From NCBI RefSeq assembly GCF_947492815.1, contig NZ_CANLOB010000004.1, forward strand, positions 124,001 to 188,000: a stretch of DNA of 64,000 nucleotides, read 5' to 3'. Source of the stretch: an uncultured Dokdonia sp. GTDB lineage: Bacteria > Bacteroidota > Bacteroidia > Flavobacteriales > Flavobacteriaceae. Below, piece by piece: positions 8,010-15,299 of this stretch. How positions within the stretch are numbered: the first letter of the stretch is position 1; the number at the start of each line of letters is the position of its first letter. The translations under genes and the position numbers were made by a program. Below the pieces are notes generated by a model that was given only the letters and a program-made list of their open reading frames with translations, was not told the origin of the DNA and ran no database searches.

Positions 8010-9476
8010 ATGCACACATTATTAAAAACCACTATAAAAGCACTTGTACTCGTACTCTTTACGATACAACTTCAGGCACAATCTACAACATTTCAACTCG
8101 TAGAAACAGAAACGGGACTTCCTATACCATTTGCAGCCATAGAATATGGAGAAAATACTGGAACCATCACGAATGAAGAAGGGTATTTCTCAATTCCGAA
8201 GGAACAGATGGCACTTAAAAATACGATTCACATTTCTTCGTTAGGGTATGATCCTATAACCTTAAATTATGATGAGTACGCTTTCGCGAAAGCGCCCATT
8301 GCCTTATCCCCTTCTGTAAATACATTAAATACTGTATATCTAAATAACAAGCGAATCTCTGTAGACACGATTATGAATAGAATGTTTCGTAATAGAGGTA
8401 AAAACTACACCTACACTAGTAAAAAACAACGTGTATTTAGTAGAAAAAGTGGTAAATCAACATCTAAAGGATTAGAAATAAAATATAAAAAAGACACCAA
8501 TCTATCGAGAAAAGAGTTAGACAGAATCAATAAAAAACTAGCAGAAACAGACCTAAGTGTAAATGCAAACTACTCAGAAGTTCTAGCAGACTATTATACT
8601 AATGATATCTCACAAACAAAACTTGATATTATCAAAGCTACAGAACTTTCAGATGGAAAAAATAAAGGTGATGTAAGTGACAAAGCAATGGCAACCATAC
8701 GTAATATTCTAGAAGATAGTACTAAAACTTATAAGGTAAAAACAGGATGGATTAAAGTAGAAGATTCTCTTTCTTTTAGAGATATGGTAGGAAAACAAGA
8801 TAGTCTTGCAGACAAAATTGAAACCAAATTTTCAAAAAAAGACATTGATTACCTTGTACATAGCAACAACTTCTTTAGTCAATTTTCCAATTTTGATTTT
8901 ATCACGACACAAAATCGATACAAGTACATTCTAGAAGAAGTTTGGGACACCGAAGATGATCGTATATATAAAATACGATTTGAGCCAAAAAAGCGTAAAG
9001 GGAAATACGCAGGGACTATACTGATTAATGATTCCGACTATGCTGTTCTTAAAATTAATTACACCTATGCTGATGGTAAAAGAGGTCGTAATTTAAATTT
9101 TAAATGGTTACTTGGTTTTAAATATACCGAGACAGGATATCAAGGTACATTAACTACCCGAAAAACAAATGATGGCACGTATGTAACTAGTTATATTAAA
9201 GAAGAACAAGAACGAGAAATCTATGTAAACCGTCCTCTAAAACTAGTTGAAAATAAAACAAAGCACAAAATGAAATTCAATGTTAAAACGACACAAGTTT
9301 TACTTCAAAAAACAGAGTTGTTCTTTATTTCAGATACACCGCTTACAGATACAGATTATACAACGATTTCCGAAAAACAATATGTTCCTATTGAGAAACT
9401 TACCGAGTATAATGATACTACTTGGAAAAACTATGAGATTCTAGAACCTTTAAACGAAATGAAACATTATAATTAG
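8010..9476 (+). CDS. CarboxypepD_reg-like domain surface protein
   Basis: A 488-aa exported protein with signal peptide (hydrophobic core about residues 8-20, ending LQAQS). Next comes a CarboxypepD_reg-like beta-sandwich (about 25-95: FQLVETETGLPIPFAAIEYG, then TNEEGYFSIP), the plug-like module seen at the start of many TonB-dependent transporters and Bacteroidota surface proteins. The remaining ~390 residues are Lys/Asp-rich beta-structured and have no TonB barrel signature I recognise. At codons for residues 90-96 the dispersed palindrome is read as YAFAKA. It stands alone, with no SusD partner nearby. Confidence 0.8.
   Translation: MHTLLKTTIKALVLVLFTIQLQAQSTTFQLVETETGLPIPFAAIEYGENTGTITNEEGYFSIPKEQMALKNTIHISSLGYDPITLNYDEYAFAKAPIALSPSVNTLNTVYLNNKRISVDTIMNRMFRNRGKNYTYTSKKQRVFSRKSGKSTSKGLEIKYKKDTNLSRKELDRINKKLAETDLSVNANYSEVLADYYTNDISQTKLDIIKATELSDGKNKGDVSDKAMATIRNILEDSTKTYKVKTGWIKVEDSLSFRDMVGKQDSLADKIETKFSKKDIDYLVHSNNFFSQFSNFDFITTQNRYKYILEEVWDTEDDRIYKIRFEPKKRKGKYAGTILINDSDYAVLKINYTYADGKRGRNLNFKWLLGFKYTETGYQGTLTTRKTNDGTYVTSYIKEEQEREIYVNRPLKLVENKTKHKMKFNVKTTQVLLQKTELFFISDTPLTDTDYTTISEKQYVPIEKLTEYNDTTWKNYEILEPLNEMKHYN
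8279..8294. repeat. dispersed palindrome, perfect, inside a gene
   Basis: CGCTTTCGCGAAAGCG inside the CarboxypepD_reg-like gene, read in frame as (Y)AFAKA directly after the N-terminal domain. Confidence 0.95.
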
Positions 9477-9492
9477 TATTAAAAAATAGAAT

Positions 9493-9530
9493 GGTCACAG
9501 ATTTTGATATCATCATACACTGTGGCCTTT
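9493..9530 (+). terminator. probable hairpin terminator
   Basis: Arms GGTCACAG and CTGTGGCC (one mismatch) followed by TTTTAT, 16 bp after the upstream stop. Confidence 0.5.
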
Positions 9531-9607
9531 TATCTTCTATTAATATTGATTAATGAAACACTATTTTGTAAAGTTTGTAAGACATATCTAAAATAGATAG
9601 TAGAACT

Positions 9608-9650
9608 GATCCCGCTGTTTACTGAACTCGTTTTAGTATCTAGCGGGATC
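9608..9650. repeat. GATCCCGCT hairpin, copy 1
   Basis: Perfect 9-bp arms GATCCCGCT and AGCGGGATC with a 25-base loop. A related element at 58226-58245 shares the context GAACTrATCCCG before and AGCGGGATCTT after, so this is a dispersed family rather than a local terminator. Confidence 0.65.
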
Positions 9651-9970
9651 TTGGTTTAATACTTTATACTTCATCTAACTGAGTATTTAAGTATGTACTC
9701 ACATCCATTCATCATTTTTTATAATAAGAATAGTTATTCTTGAAATGAGCATGTCTGTCTATATGGAATGATATCAAAGATTCACTTATGCAAACGTAAG
9801 ACTTTATAGGGCAGCTAGTTAGTTTATCGTTATTCATGAAAATCGAAGTGCGTTTCTTTGGAATTACTACCAATGAGTATACTTTTAAGTTGTACAAAAT
9901 TAGTTTGTTAGACAGAAATTCTGAATGTCTTTAATAGATCAGAATATGTATAATTTTAAAATTCATTAGT

Positions 9971-10141
9971 ATGTTAAAAAGGATTTCGAATGTAAAAGGT
10001 GCTCAAAACTTAAGCCTTATTGAACAAAAGGAAATAGCTGGAGGAAGACCTCCAAGAAATACGTGTCACTCAGATGCAGAATGTACATATCCTCAAACGT
10101 GTGTTGCTTGTATTTGTACTGCACCAGGTGACCCTGTGTAG
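9971..10141 (+). CDS. double-glycine leader, Cys-rich small peptide (bacteriocin-like precursor)
   Basis: A 56-aa frame, too short for most gene callers. The N-terminal 25 residues look like a GG-type leader: MLKRISNVKGAQNLSLIEQK followed by EIAGG. This matches the flavobacterial bacteriocin-type leader pattern (LK.I.N..G...L.. eqk.I.GG, family knowledge). Cleavage after Gly25 would release a 31-residue core with five Cys at residues 32, 38, 44, 47 and 49 (C-x5-C-x5-C-x2-C-x-C). C39-peptidase ABC transporters process such leaders, but none is in this window, so the peptide is an orphan here. An imperfect terminator follows. It could also be a small signalling peptide. Confidence 0.7.
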   Translation: MLKRISNVKGAQNLSLIEQKEIAGGRPPRNTCHSDAECTYPQTCVACICTAPGDPV

Positions 10142-10174
10142 TATAACTGCTAGGAATCGCAGCAAAAATCAAGG

Positions 10175-10264
10175 AAGAGACTGACTAAAAAGTAATTTAA
10201 TACGTCAACTTGAAACAAGTTCAGTTTGTCAATAATTCTATCATTTTAGATAGTCTCTTTTTGT
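10175..10264 (+). terminator. imperfect long hairpin with T-run
   Basis: AAGAGACTGACTAAAA pairs with TTTTAGATAGTCTCTT (two mismatches), enclosing an inner hairpin AACTTGAAACAAGTT (10206-10220), and is followed by TTTTTG. It probably ends the peptide transcript. Confidence 0.6.
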
Positions 10265-10450
10265 TTTGAATACTTAAGGAATTAATTCTACATAAGAAAA
10301 GCCTCCCATTTCTAGAAGACCTTTTCTCACTAACTCTCAAATATAAATATTATTTCTACGAAGCGTTCTTATTTTAACAAAACTCTATAAAATAAGTAGT
10401 TATGTATATAAAGCATTATTTATAGATTCTATAAATGTATTTTATAAGAT

Positions 10451-10458
10451 AAATTTGC
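10451..10458 (+). promoter_or_regulatory. -7 promoter box of the 75-aa gene
   Basis: TAAATTTG matches TAnnTTTG, 50 bp before the ATG and 12 bp upstream of the inverted-repeat operator, which would therefore lie at or just after the transcription start. Confidence 0.45.
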
Positions 10459-10470
10459 TAAATCAAAAAT

Positions 10471-10500
10471 GTTTAATTAATTTTATTCAACATTAAACAA
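10471..10500. promoter_or_regulatory. inverted-repeat operator TGTTTAA-N16-TTAAACA, site 1
   Basis: TGTTTAA at 10471-10477 and TTAAACA at 10494-10500, 16 bp apart, immediately upstream of the 75-aa gene. The same half-sites with the same 16-bp spacing occur at 12114-12143 between the FAD oxidoreductase and the PTPS gene. Shared spacing argues for one dimeric regulator. Confidence 0.65.
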
Positions 10501-10507
10501 ATAAGAT

Positions 10508-10735
10508 ATGGACATTTTACAAGAAGCTTCTAATTTTGAAAATGCAAAAATGAGTCACATGTCAACGAGTGATCGTGTCGTTGCTTCTAGAGAAGCAAAA
10601 CGTCTTATTCTTGCTATTAATGAGGTATATAAGAAAACAAAAGATTCAGAACTTATGGATATTATGAAACGTCTTACCGCCAAGAAAAAGAAAATTGAAG
10701 TACGACTAAAAGGTAGACCAGATTCAGGTATATAA
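10508..10735 (+). CDS. small conserved helical protein, unknown function
   Basis: A 75-aa cytoplasmic protein, strongly helical and basic in its C-terminal half (TAKKKKIEVRLKGRP). No membrane segment, no domain recognised. Its promoter region carries the same inverted repeat as the neighbouring FAD oxidoreductase/PTPS/FolE cluster, so it is probably expressed under the same signal (inference). The ATG at 10508 follows an A-rich leader; a weak hairpin with a T-run lies downstream at 10780-10813. Confidence 0.75.
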   Translation: MDILQEASNFENAKMSHMSTSDRVVASREAKRLILAINEVYKKTKDSELMDIMKRLTAKKKKIEVRLKGRPDSGI

Positions 10736-10779
10736 AGGAATTATCCTTTTTTACATATATAAATTGTTATGAAAGCTCG

Positions 10780-10813
10780 AAACACTTCTATGTTAGACAT
10801 AGAGGTGTTTTTT
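10780..10813. terminator. hairpin terminator
   Basis: AAACACTTCTATG pairs with CATAGAGGTGTTT (G-T pair) around a 5-base loop, followed by T-run; it sits between the convergent 75-aa and FAD oxidoreductase genes. Confidence 0.7.
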
Positions 10814-10816
10814 GCT

Positions 10817-12058
10817 TTATAAAGCTTCTATAACTCCTAGTGCAGCGGCTTCTCCTGATAACATTGCCGCATTTAAAGATCCATTAAGTTGTGTGTCACC
10901 AGCTAAAAATATTGTCGAATCATATTGTGTATCTGAAGGAGCTATATCATATTTGATATTTTGCAATTGAGGTAATGCTTTATTGATTTTATAGTTTTTA
11001 ATGAAACGTATGGAATCGATCCCAAAATATTGTTTTAACTCTGCTTCTACCCTATTAATGAGTTCTTCATCAGAAAGTACATGATCTTTAGTGACGGTTA
11101 CTGATAATAACTCTTTGTTAGCTTTTTTACTTGTCGCGATACTTGTGTGATAAAAAATATTGTTAACTATTGTTGTATTGTGATCAGGTAGTAACCCAAT
11201 TAATGGTTTTGCTATCTTTCTATTGATGGTTTCAAAATATAAGGTATCACATGATTTCCAAAATACTGTATTACCTTTAAAATCTTTAAGTAAATAACTA
11301 GGATCTGTAGCAATAATCACCATGTCTGTTGCTATTTTATCTCCATTTCTTAATACAATTTCTTTAGCTGTTACAGAAGAAACAGCTGTATTATACTGTA
11401 TTTTACTATGCTTTAGTTTTTGTAAAAGTTGTTTAGGAATAGCTTCAATTCCAGCTTTAGGTAAAGCGGCATGCCCATTTCCAAACATTTTATAGACAAA
11501 CTCAAACATTCTACTAGAGGTTTCTAATTCAGGCTCTAAGAAAATACCACTAAAAAAGGGTTTGAAAAAAGTATCGATCATTTGAGAAGAAAAACCAAAC
11601 TCCTGTAAATACATCATTGTACTAATCTCCTTTGTTTCAAATATTTCAGATAATTGTTTGTTTTTCAATTTCGCGTTAAGTGAAAGCACTTTTAACTTAT
11701 CTTTTATGGAACCTATTCCCGAAAATAATGTTGGTAAAAGCAATGATATATTTCGTAATGGATCTCCAAGCGTCACTTGATTTCCTTTTTTAAAGATAGC
11801 CGCTCCTGGTAAAAATCGCTGTAATTCTAAAGCATCAAAATCTAAATATTTTCTAGCAGCTGGATAAGACGTAAGCAATACTTGAAAACCATGATCTAAT
11901 TGATAATTTTCGACAATATCAGTTTTTAAACGTCCACCTACTCTATCTGTTGCCTCTAATATAATAGGAGTGTATCCGTTTTTTTCTAATACCTGAGCAG
12001 CGATCAAACCGCTTACTCCTGCTCCTATGATATGTATATTTTTAGCTGATTTTTTCAT
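10817..12058 (-). CDS. FAD-dependent oxidoreductase, amine oxidase/phytoene desaturase-like
   Basis: A 413-aa flavoprotein. It has the N-terminal dinucleotide motif GAGVSG (residues 12-17), the acidic residue at the end of the second strand (E35) and the GG doublet DRVGGR (38-43) typical of the amine oxidase/phytoene desaturase superfamily, plus the C-terminal FAD-binding motif AGDTQLNGSLNAAMLSGEAAA. Substrate unknown; protoporphyrinogen oxidase-like and carotenoid desaturase-like proteins share this layout. It is transcribed away from the PTPS-folE-GPx operon, with a shared 132-bp promoter region carrying the inverted repeat, which suggests joint control, possibly in photo-oxidative stress (inference). 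Confidence 0.85.
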   Translation of the reverse strand: MKKSAKNIHIIGAGVSGLIAAQVLEKNGYTPIILEATDRVGGRLKTDIVENYQLDHGFQVLLTSYPAARKYLDFDALELQRFLPGAAIFKKGNQVTLGDPLRNISLLLPTLFSGIGSIKDKLKVLSLNAKLKNKQLSEIFETKEISTMMYLQEFGFSSQMIDTFFKPFFSGIFLEPELETSSRMFEFVYKMFGNGHAALPKAGIEAIPKQLLQKLKHSKIQYNTAVSSVTAKEIVLRNGDKIATDMVIIATDPSYLLKDFKGNTVFWKSCDTLYFETINRKIAKPLIGLLPDHNTTIVNNIFYHTSIATSKKANKELLSVTVTKDHVLSDEELINRVEAELKQYFGIDSIRFIKNYKINKALPQLQNIKYDIAPSDTQYDSTIFLAGDTQLNGSLNAAMLSGEAAALGVIEAL

Positions 12059-12107
12059 AAAAAGACTACCTATTTAATGCTGTATTTCTTGTAAAAATAA
12101 TAGTTTT

Positions 12108-12149
12108 AATTTTTGTTTAACAAAATAATTTAAAAATTAAACAAAAATT
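12108..12149. promoter_or_regulatory. inverted-repeat operator, site 2 (divergent promoter)
   Basis: Perfect 13-bp arms AATTTTTGTTTAA (12108-12120) and TTAAACAAAAATT (12137-12149) with a 16-bp spacer. The inner half-sites TGTTTAA/TTAAACA repeat site 1 exactly, including spacing. In both directions an arm lies just upstream of a -7-like box (TACCTTTA at 12154-12161 plus; TATTTTTA about 8 bp beyond the left arm on the minus strand), which fits an activator-type position. Confidence 0.75.
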
Positions 12150-12153
12150 ACAA

Positions 12154-12161
12154 TACCTTTA
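12154..12161 (+). promoter_or_regulatory. -7-like box of the PTPS-folE-GPx operon
   Basis: TACCTTTA, 4 bp downstream of the right operator arm and 29 bp before the ATG at 12191. The usual TTTG -33 element is missing, consistent with activator dependence. Confidence 0.45.
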
Positions 12162-12190
12162 ACAAGTCTTAAAACTGATTATTTAATTAT

Positions 12191-12601
12191 ATGAATAAAA
12201 CGGCTATTGTTCGTTGTGAACATTTTAATGCAGCACACAGGCTTCATAATAAAAATTGGAGTGATGCAAAAAACAAAGAAGTTTTCGGGAAATGTAATAA
12301 TCCCAATTATCACGGTCATAACTATGACCTAGAAGTAAAAGTAATAGGCATTTGCGATCCAGAAACTGGTTACGTAATCGATACTAAAATTCTATCTACC
12401 CTTATAAAAGAGAAGGTCTTAAATAGATTTGATCATAAGAACTTAAATCTTGATACAAAAGAATTTAAAGATCTAAATCCTACCGCAGAAAACATTGCTA
12501 TGGTTATTTATGATCTTTTACAACCTGAGCTTGCATCAGGTCTTGAATTAAAAATAAAATTATATGAAACACCAAGAAACTATGTTGAATACCCTTATTA
12601 A
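12191..12601 (+). CDS. 6-pyruvoyltetrahydropterin / 6-carboxytetrahydropterin synthase family
   Basis: A 136-aa T-fold enzyme acting on dihydroneopterin triphosphate, the product of GTP cyclohydrolase I encoded by the next gene. Zinc-ligand histidines are visible at H16 (NAAHRL) and H41/H43 (YHGHNY), and the catalytic Cys at C35 (GKCNNPN). The family includes QueD (queuosine) and PTPS (tetrahydropterin cofactors); sequence alone does not decide. Co-transcription with folE and glutathione peroxidase, rather than with other que genes, favours a pterin-cofactor role. The 3' end overlaps folE. Confidence 0.9.
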   Translation: MNKTAIVRCEHFNAAHRLHNKNWSDAKNKEVFGKCNNPNYHGHNYDLEVKVIGICDPETGYVIDTKILSTLIKEKVLNRFDHKNLNLDTKEFKDLNPTAENIAMVIYDLLQPELASGLELKIKLYETPRNYVEYPY

Positions 12602-13265
12602 AGAAAGTGGCCTTAATGGCTTCTCTGAAGAAGAAATAGGAGATGATCATATATATACTGGTTTAGAAACTCCTATGCGACCAGATGCTTTTGAGATATC
12701 TGATCAAGAAAAGAAAGAAAAAATAGCAGATCTATTTGGTCAAATTATGGATGTCATGGGGCTTGATCGCACAGATGACTCTTTAAAAGGGACACCCAAT
12801 AGAGTAGCAAAAATGTATATAGAAGAAATATTTTCAGGGCTTAACCCAGCAAACAAACCAAAAGTTGCTTTATTTGATAATAAATACCAATACAATCAGA
12901 TGTTGGTAGAAAAAAATATTACTTTTTACTCTAATTGTGAACATCACTTTGTGCCTATTATAGGTAAAGCGCATGTTGCCTATATCTCTTCAGGTAAAGT
13001 AATAGGACTTTCAAAACTTAATAGAATTGTACAATACTATGCAAAACGACCTCAAGTACAGGAGCGTTTAACAAATCAGATTGCTGAAGAATTGAAATCT
13101 ATTTTAAATACAGAAGATGTAGCTGTAATTATAGATGCAAAACATCTTTGTGTATCTTCGAGAGGTATTAAAGATGATACATCTGCCACAGTAACTTCTT
13201 ATTATGGTGGTATTTTTAATACAAATTCTAAAATTACCGAATTACAAAACTATTTAAATCAATAA
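12564..13265 (+). CDS. folE: GTP cyclohydrolase I
   Basis: It converts GTP to 7,8-dihydroneopterin triphosphate, the first step of folate and pterin synthesis. The 233-aa protein has the zinc-binding set C125, H128 (in NCEHHFVP) and C196 (in HLCVSSRGI), the core motif KVIGLSKLNRIV and the family ending SATVTSYYGG. The start at 12564 overlaps the upstream gene by 38 bp; ATG 12582 six codons later is equally possible and would shorten the overlap. The non-conserved first ~50 residues are usual. It is the middle gene of a three-gene operon. Confidence 0.95.
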   Translation: MKHQETMLNTLIKESGLNGFSEEEIGDDHIYTGLETPMRPDAFEISDQEKKEKIADLFGQIMDVMGLDRTDDSLKGTPNRVAKMYIEEIFSGLNPANKPKVALFDNKYQYNQMLVEKNITFYSNCEHHFVPIIGKAHVAYISSGKVIGLSKLNRIVQYYAKRPQVQERLTNQIAEELKSILNTEDVAVIIDAKHLCVSSRGIKDDTSATVTSYYGGIFNTNSKITELQNYLNQ

Positions 13266-13273
13266 GAATTGAT

Positions 13274-13795
13274 ATGAATCTGATAAATAAAGCCAAAACA
13301 GCTACTTCTAAACAACAACATACCACCCCATCATTATATGATATTACTATTAATGGTTTGGATGGCAAACCAATTGACCTTTCGGCGTTTAAAGGTAAAA
13401 AACTATTATTTGTAAATGTAGCATCTGAGTGTGGTTTTACTAAGCAATATAAAGATCTTCAAAAACTAAGTGATACCTATCCTACAGAACTTGTAGTGAT
13501 AGGATCACCTTGTAATCAATTTGGAAAACAAGAACCTGGAAACGCAGAAGAAATACAAACGTTTTGTGAGCGTAATTTCGGGGTTACTTTTCTACTTACT
13601 GAGAAAATAGACGTTAAAGGAAGCAAACAACATCCGCTATATAAATGGCTTACCTCTAAAGAGTTGAATGGAAAGAAAAGTTCTAGTGTTAAATGGAATT
13701 TTCAAAAGTATTTAGTAGATACATCTGGAAAATTGATTGATTACTACTACTCTATTACCAACCCTGGAAGTAGCAAAATCACCAAGCATTTGTAG
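13274..13795 (+). CDS. glutathione peroxidase family protein
   Basis: A 173-aa thiol peroxidase that reduces H2O2 and organic hydroperoxides; in bacteria the electron donor is often thioredoxin. The catalytic Cys form (not Sec) is C53 in NVASECGFT; the tetrad partners are Q82 (PCNQFG) and W141-N142 (KWNFQKYLVD). The N-terminal 20 residues are polar, without signal peptide. Eight bases separate it from folE, so it is part of the same operon, suggesting that the unit responds to oxidative or light stress (inference). Confidence 0.93.
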   Translation: MNLINKAKTATSKQQHTTPSLYDITINGLDGKPIDLSAFKGKKLLFVNVASECGFTKQYKDLQKLSDTYPTELVVIGSPCNQFGKQEPGNAEEIQTFCERNFGVTFLLTEKIDVKGSKQHPLYKWLTSKELNGKKSSSVKWNFQKYLVDTSGKLIDYYYSITNPGSSKITKHL

Positions 13796-13848
13796 ACATT
13801 TGCGCCTAGTAGTAGCGTAACTGAATGCATTGGTAATGATTATTTATA

Positions 13849-13864
13849 CGCTTTCGCGAAAGCG
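13849..13864. repeat. dispersed palindrome, perfect
   Basis: CGCTTTCGCGAAAGCG in the 134-bp gap between convergent glutathione peroxidase and cyclase genes, where a terminator would be expected. It lacks a T-run, so it is a poor intrinsic terminator. Confidence 0.95.
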
Positions 13865-13929
13865 AACTTGTGAGATTCACAAACGTAGTGAAAGCGAAGC
13901 AACGGTAAAGTGAACACCACCATACACAA

Positions 13930-14973
13930 CTACTTAAAAGCTGTATAAATATGTACATCTGCACGTTTACCACGTAGCTGAATATTGCCTAATAACTCAA
14001 ATTCAATTCCTGTAGGATTAAGTTTATTTTTTAAGCTTTCAGATAGTAATAATTCTTGCTGAAATTCATTACATTTCCCTTGTATCCTTGCAGCAGTATT
14101 GATGGTATCACCGTGATATGCAATTTCCTTTTTATACTTACCAACCTCGGTAGCAACTACAACACCATCATTAAGTCCAGCCTTGAAGAAAGGAACTACA
14201 TTGTATTTTTCTTTATAATAGGCTTCTTTTTTAAGAAGTTGCTTCTTAAAGTTAAAAAAGGCGTTGATGCAATTTTGATTTCGTAATCCATCTCTTAATT
14301 TCCACGTTAAAATAGCTTCATCTCCTACATATTGATAAATCTCTGCTTCATTTTCTATAACAACACCCAAATCATTAAAACAATCTCTTATAAGCATACT
14401 GTATTCAATATGTCCTAAGCGTTCTGCATACTCTGTAGATGATTGTAAATCTAGAAACATAAAAATTCTATTCTCCTCATGTGGGATATAAAATCTACCT
14501 CGTAAAATTTTCCACAAATTATTTCCTCCTAGCATTAAATTAATTTGGGATAAGGCTCCCATAAAAACATCTACACAAAAAACATAGAAATAAATAGGAA
14601 AACTTCCTTCATCAATTATAAATTCTAAGAAACTAATTTCCACATTAAAGCTTAATGGTATGATAAGATAGGAAGCTATTATCAATATAAAGATAAAGGC
14701 TAGTGATAGTAAAACTCTTATAAATAGTAATTTACGAGCAGAAGCACGTTTATAAATACGTTCGAAGATATAAATTTGAGCAAATCCAGAAATAGCACCA
14801 AAGAACGGTCCAATCATAAAGGAATACAGGAGACTTTCATTAAAAGTAAGATCAAAAGCTCCATCTTCTGTAGCGCCTATACCTCTTACAATACTTAGAA
14901 ATATAAATGCAAGTGTCCAACCTATACAATAGGTAAGTATAATAGACCATCGATGCTTATTTCTAAAGTTCAT
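13930..14973 (-). CDS. membrane adenylate/guanylate cyclase domain protein
   Basis: A 347-aa protein with four to five N-terminal membrane segments (about residues 1-155) and a C-terminal class III nucleotide cyclase domain. The metal-binding aspartates appear in FLDLQSSTEYAERLG and YVGDEAILTW, and the domain ends with the usual GDTINTAARIQ and LRGK regions. Whether it makes cAMP, cGMP or is inactive is not decidable by eye. An upstream in-frame ATG at 15018 lies beyond a TAACTTTG promoter box (15006-15013, minus), so translation from 14973 is preferred. It is monocistronic. Confidence 0.85.
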   Translation of the reverse strand: MNFRNKHRWSIILTYCIGWTLAFIFLSIVRGIGATEDGAFDLTFNESLLYSFMIGPFFGAISGFAQIYIFERIYKRASARKLLFIRVLLSLAFIFILIIASYLIIPLSFNVEISFLEFIIDEGSFPIYFYVFCVDVFMGALSQINLMLGGNNLWKILRGRFYIPHEENRIFMFLDLQSSTEYAERLGHIEYSMLIRDCFNDLGVVIENEAEIYQYVGDEAILTWKLRDGLRNQNCINAFFNFKKQLLKKEAYYKEKYNVVPFFKAGLNDGVVVATEVGKYKKEIAYHGDTINTAARIQGKCNEFQQELLLSESLKNKLNPTGIEFELLGNIQLRGKRADVHIYTAFK

Positions 14974-15005
14974 GTATAGGCTAAAAATTAGTGTTTTATC
15001 ATAAC

Positions 15006-15013
15006 CAAAGTTA
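15006..15013 (-). promoter_or_regulatory. -7 promoter box of the cyclase gene
   Basis: Minus-strand TAACTTTG, 33 bp upstream of the ATG at 14973 and downstream of the alternative start at 15018, which it argues against. Confidence 0.5.
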
Positions 15014-15225
15014 TACAAATAATCTTCCGAGAATTTAAAATTTATCTAAAAGTTACAGATAAAGCTATTTTATATAAATAACTGTATTTCAAAATATTAT
15101 AACCTGTTTCTAATAATACCTGTAATTATATAAGAGAATTCTTACAATAATTGATTTTTTAAAACCAAAACCCTACTAATATACTAGGGATTATAACTGA
15201 TTTTAAAAACACGTATTTATAACTG

Positions 15226-15256
15226 TTTGGTTATCAGTTAATTTTATCTACATTTA
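15226..15256 (+). promoter_or_regulatory. promoter of the M14 peptidase gene
   Basis: TTTG (15226-15229), 19 bp, then TACATTTA (15249-15256): the canonical spacing, with the last -7 base changed. The start codon is 44 bp further on. Confidence 0.6.
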
Positions 15257-15299
15257 AACTCTCCCCCCTTATTATAATTATTAATAAAAATCAATTTTT

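Larger units (their letters stand above)
9477..9970. other. 494-bp gap with hairpins
   Basis: It holds a probable terminator (9493-9530) and a GATCCCGCT hairpin of a dispersed family (9608-9650). A 61-codon minus-strand frame at 9712-9897 shows no features of a real gene. The last 60 bp before the small peptide gene are very A/T rich. Confidence 0.6.
10142..10507. other. 366-bp gap: terminator, promoter and operator
   Basis: No gene. It contains the terminator of the small peptide gene (10175-10264), an A/T-rich stretch, the -7 box 10451-10458 and the inverted-repeat operator 10471-10500 upstream of the 75-aa protein. Confidence 0.65.
14974..15299. other. 326-bp divergent promoter region
   Basis: Very A/T-rich, with the cyclase -7 box (15006-15013, minus) at one end and the M14 peptidase promoter (15226-15256, plus) at the other. 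No small gene or RNA was seen. Confidence 0.6.

Noticed and set aside
9712..9897. 61-codon open frame on the minus strand
   Set aside because: No promoter, no protein-like features, and it lies antisense in the leader region of the small peptide gene. It looks like a chance frame in A/T-rich DNA.
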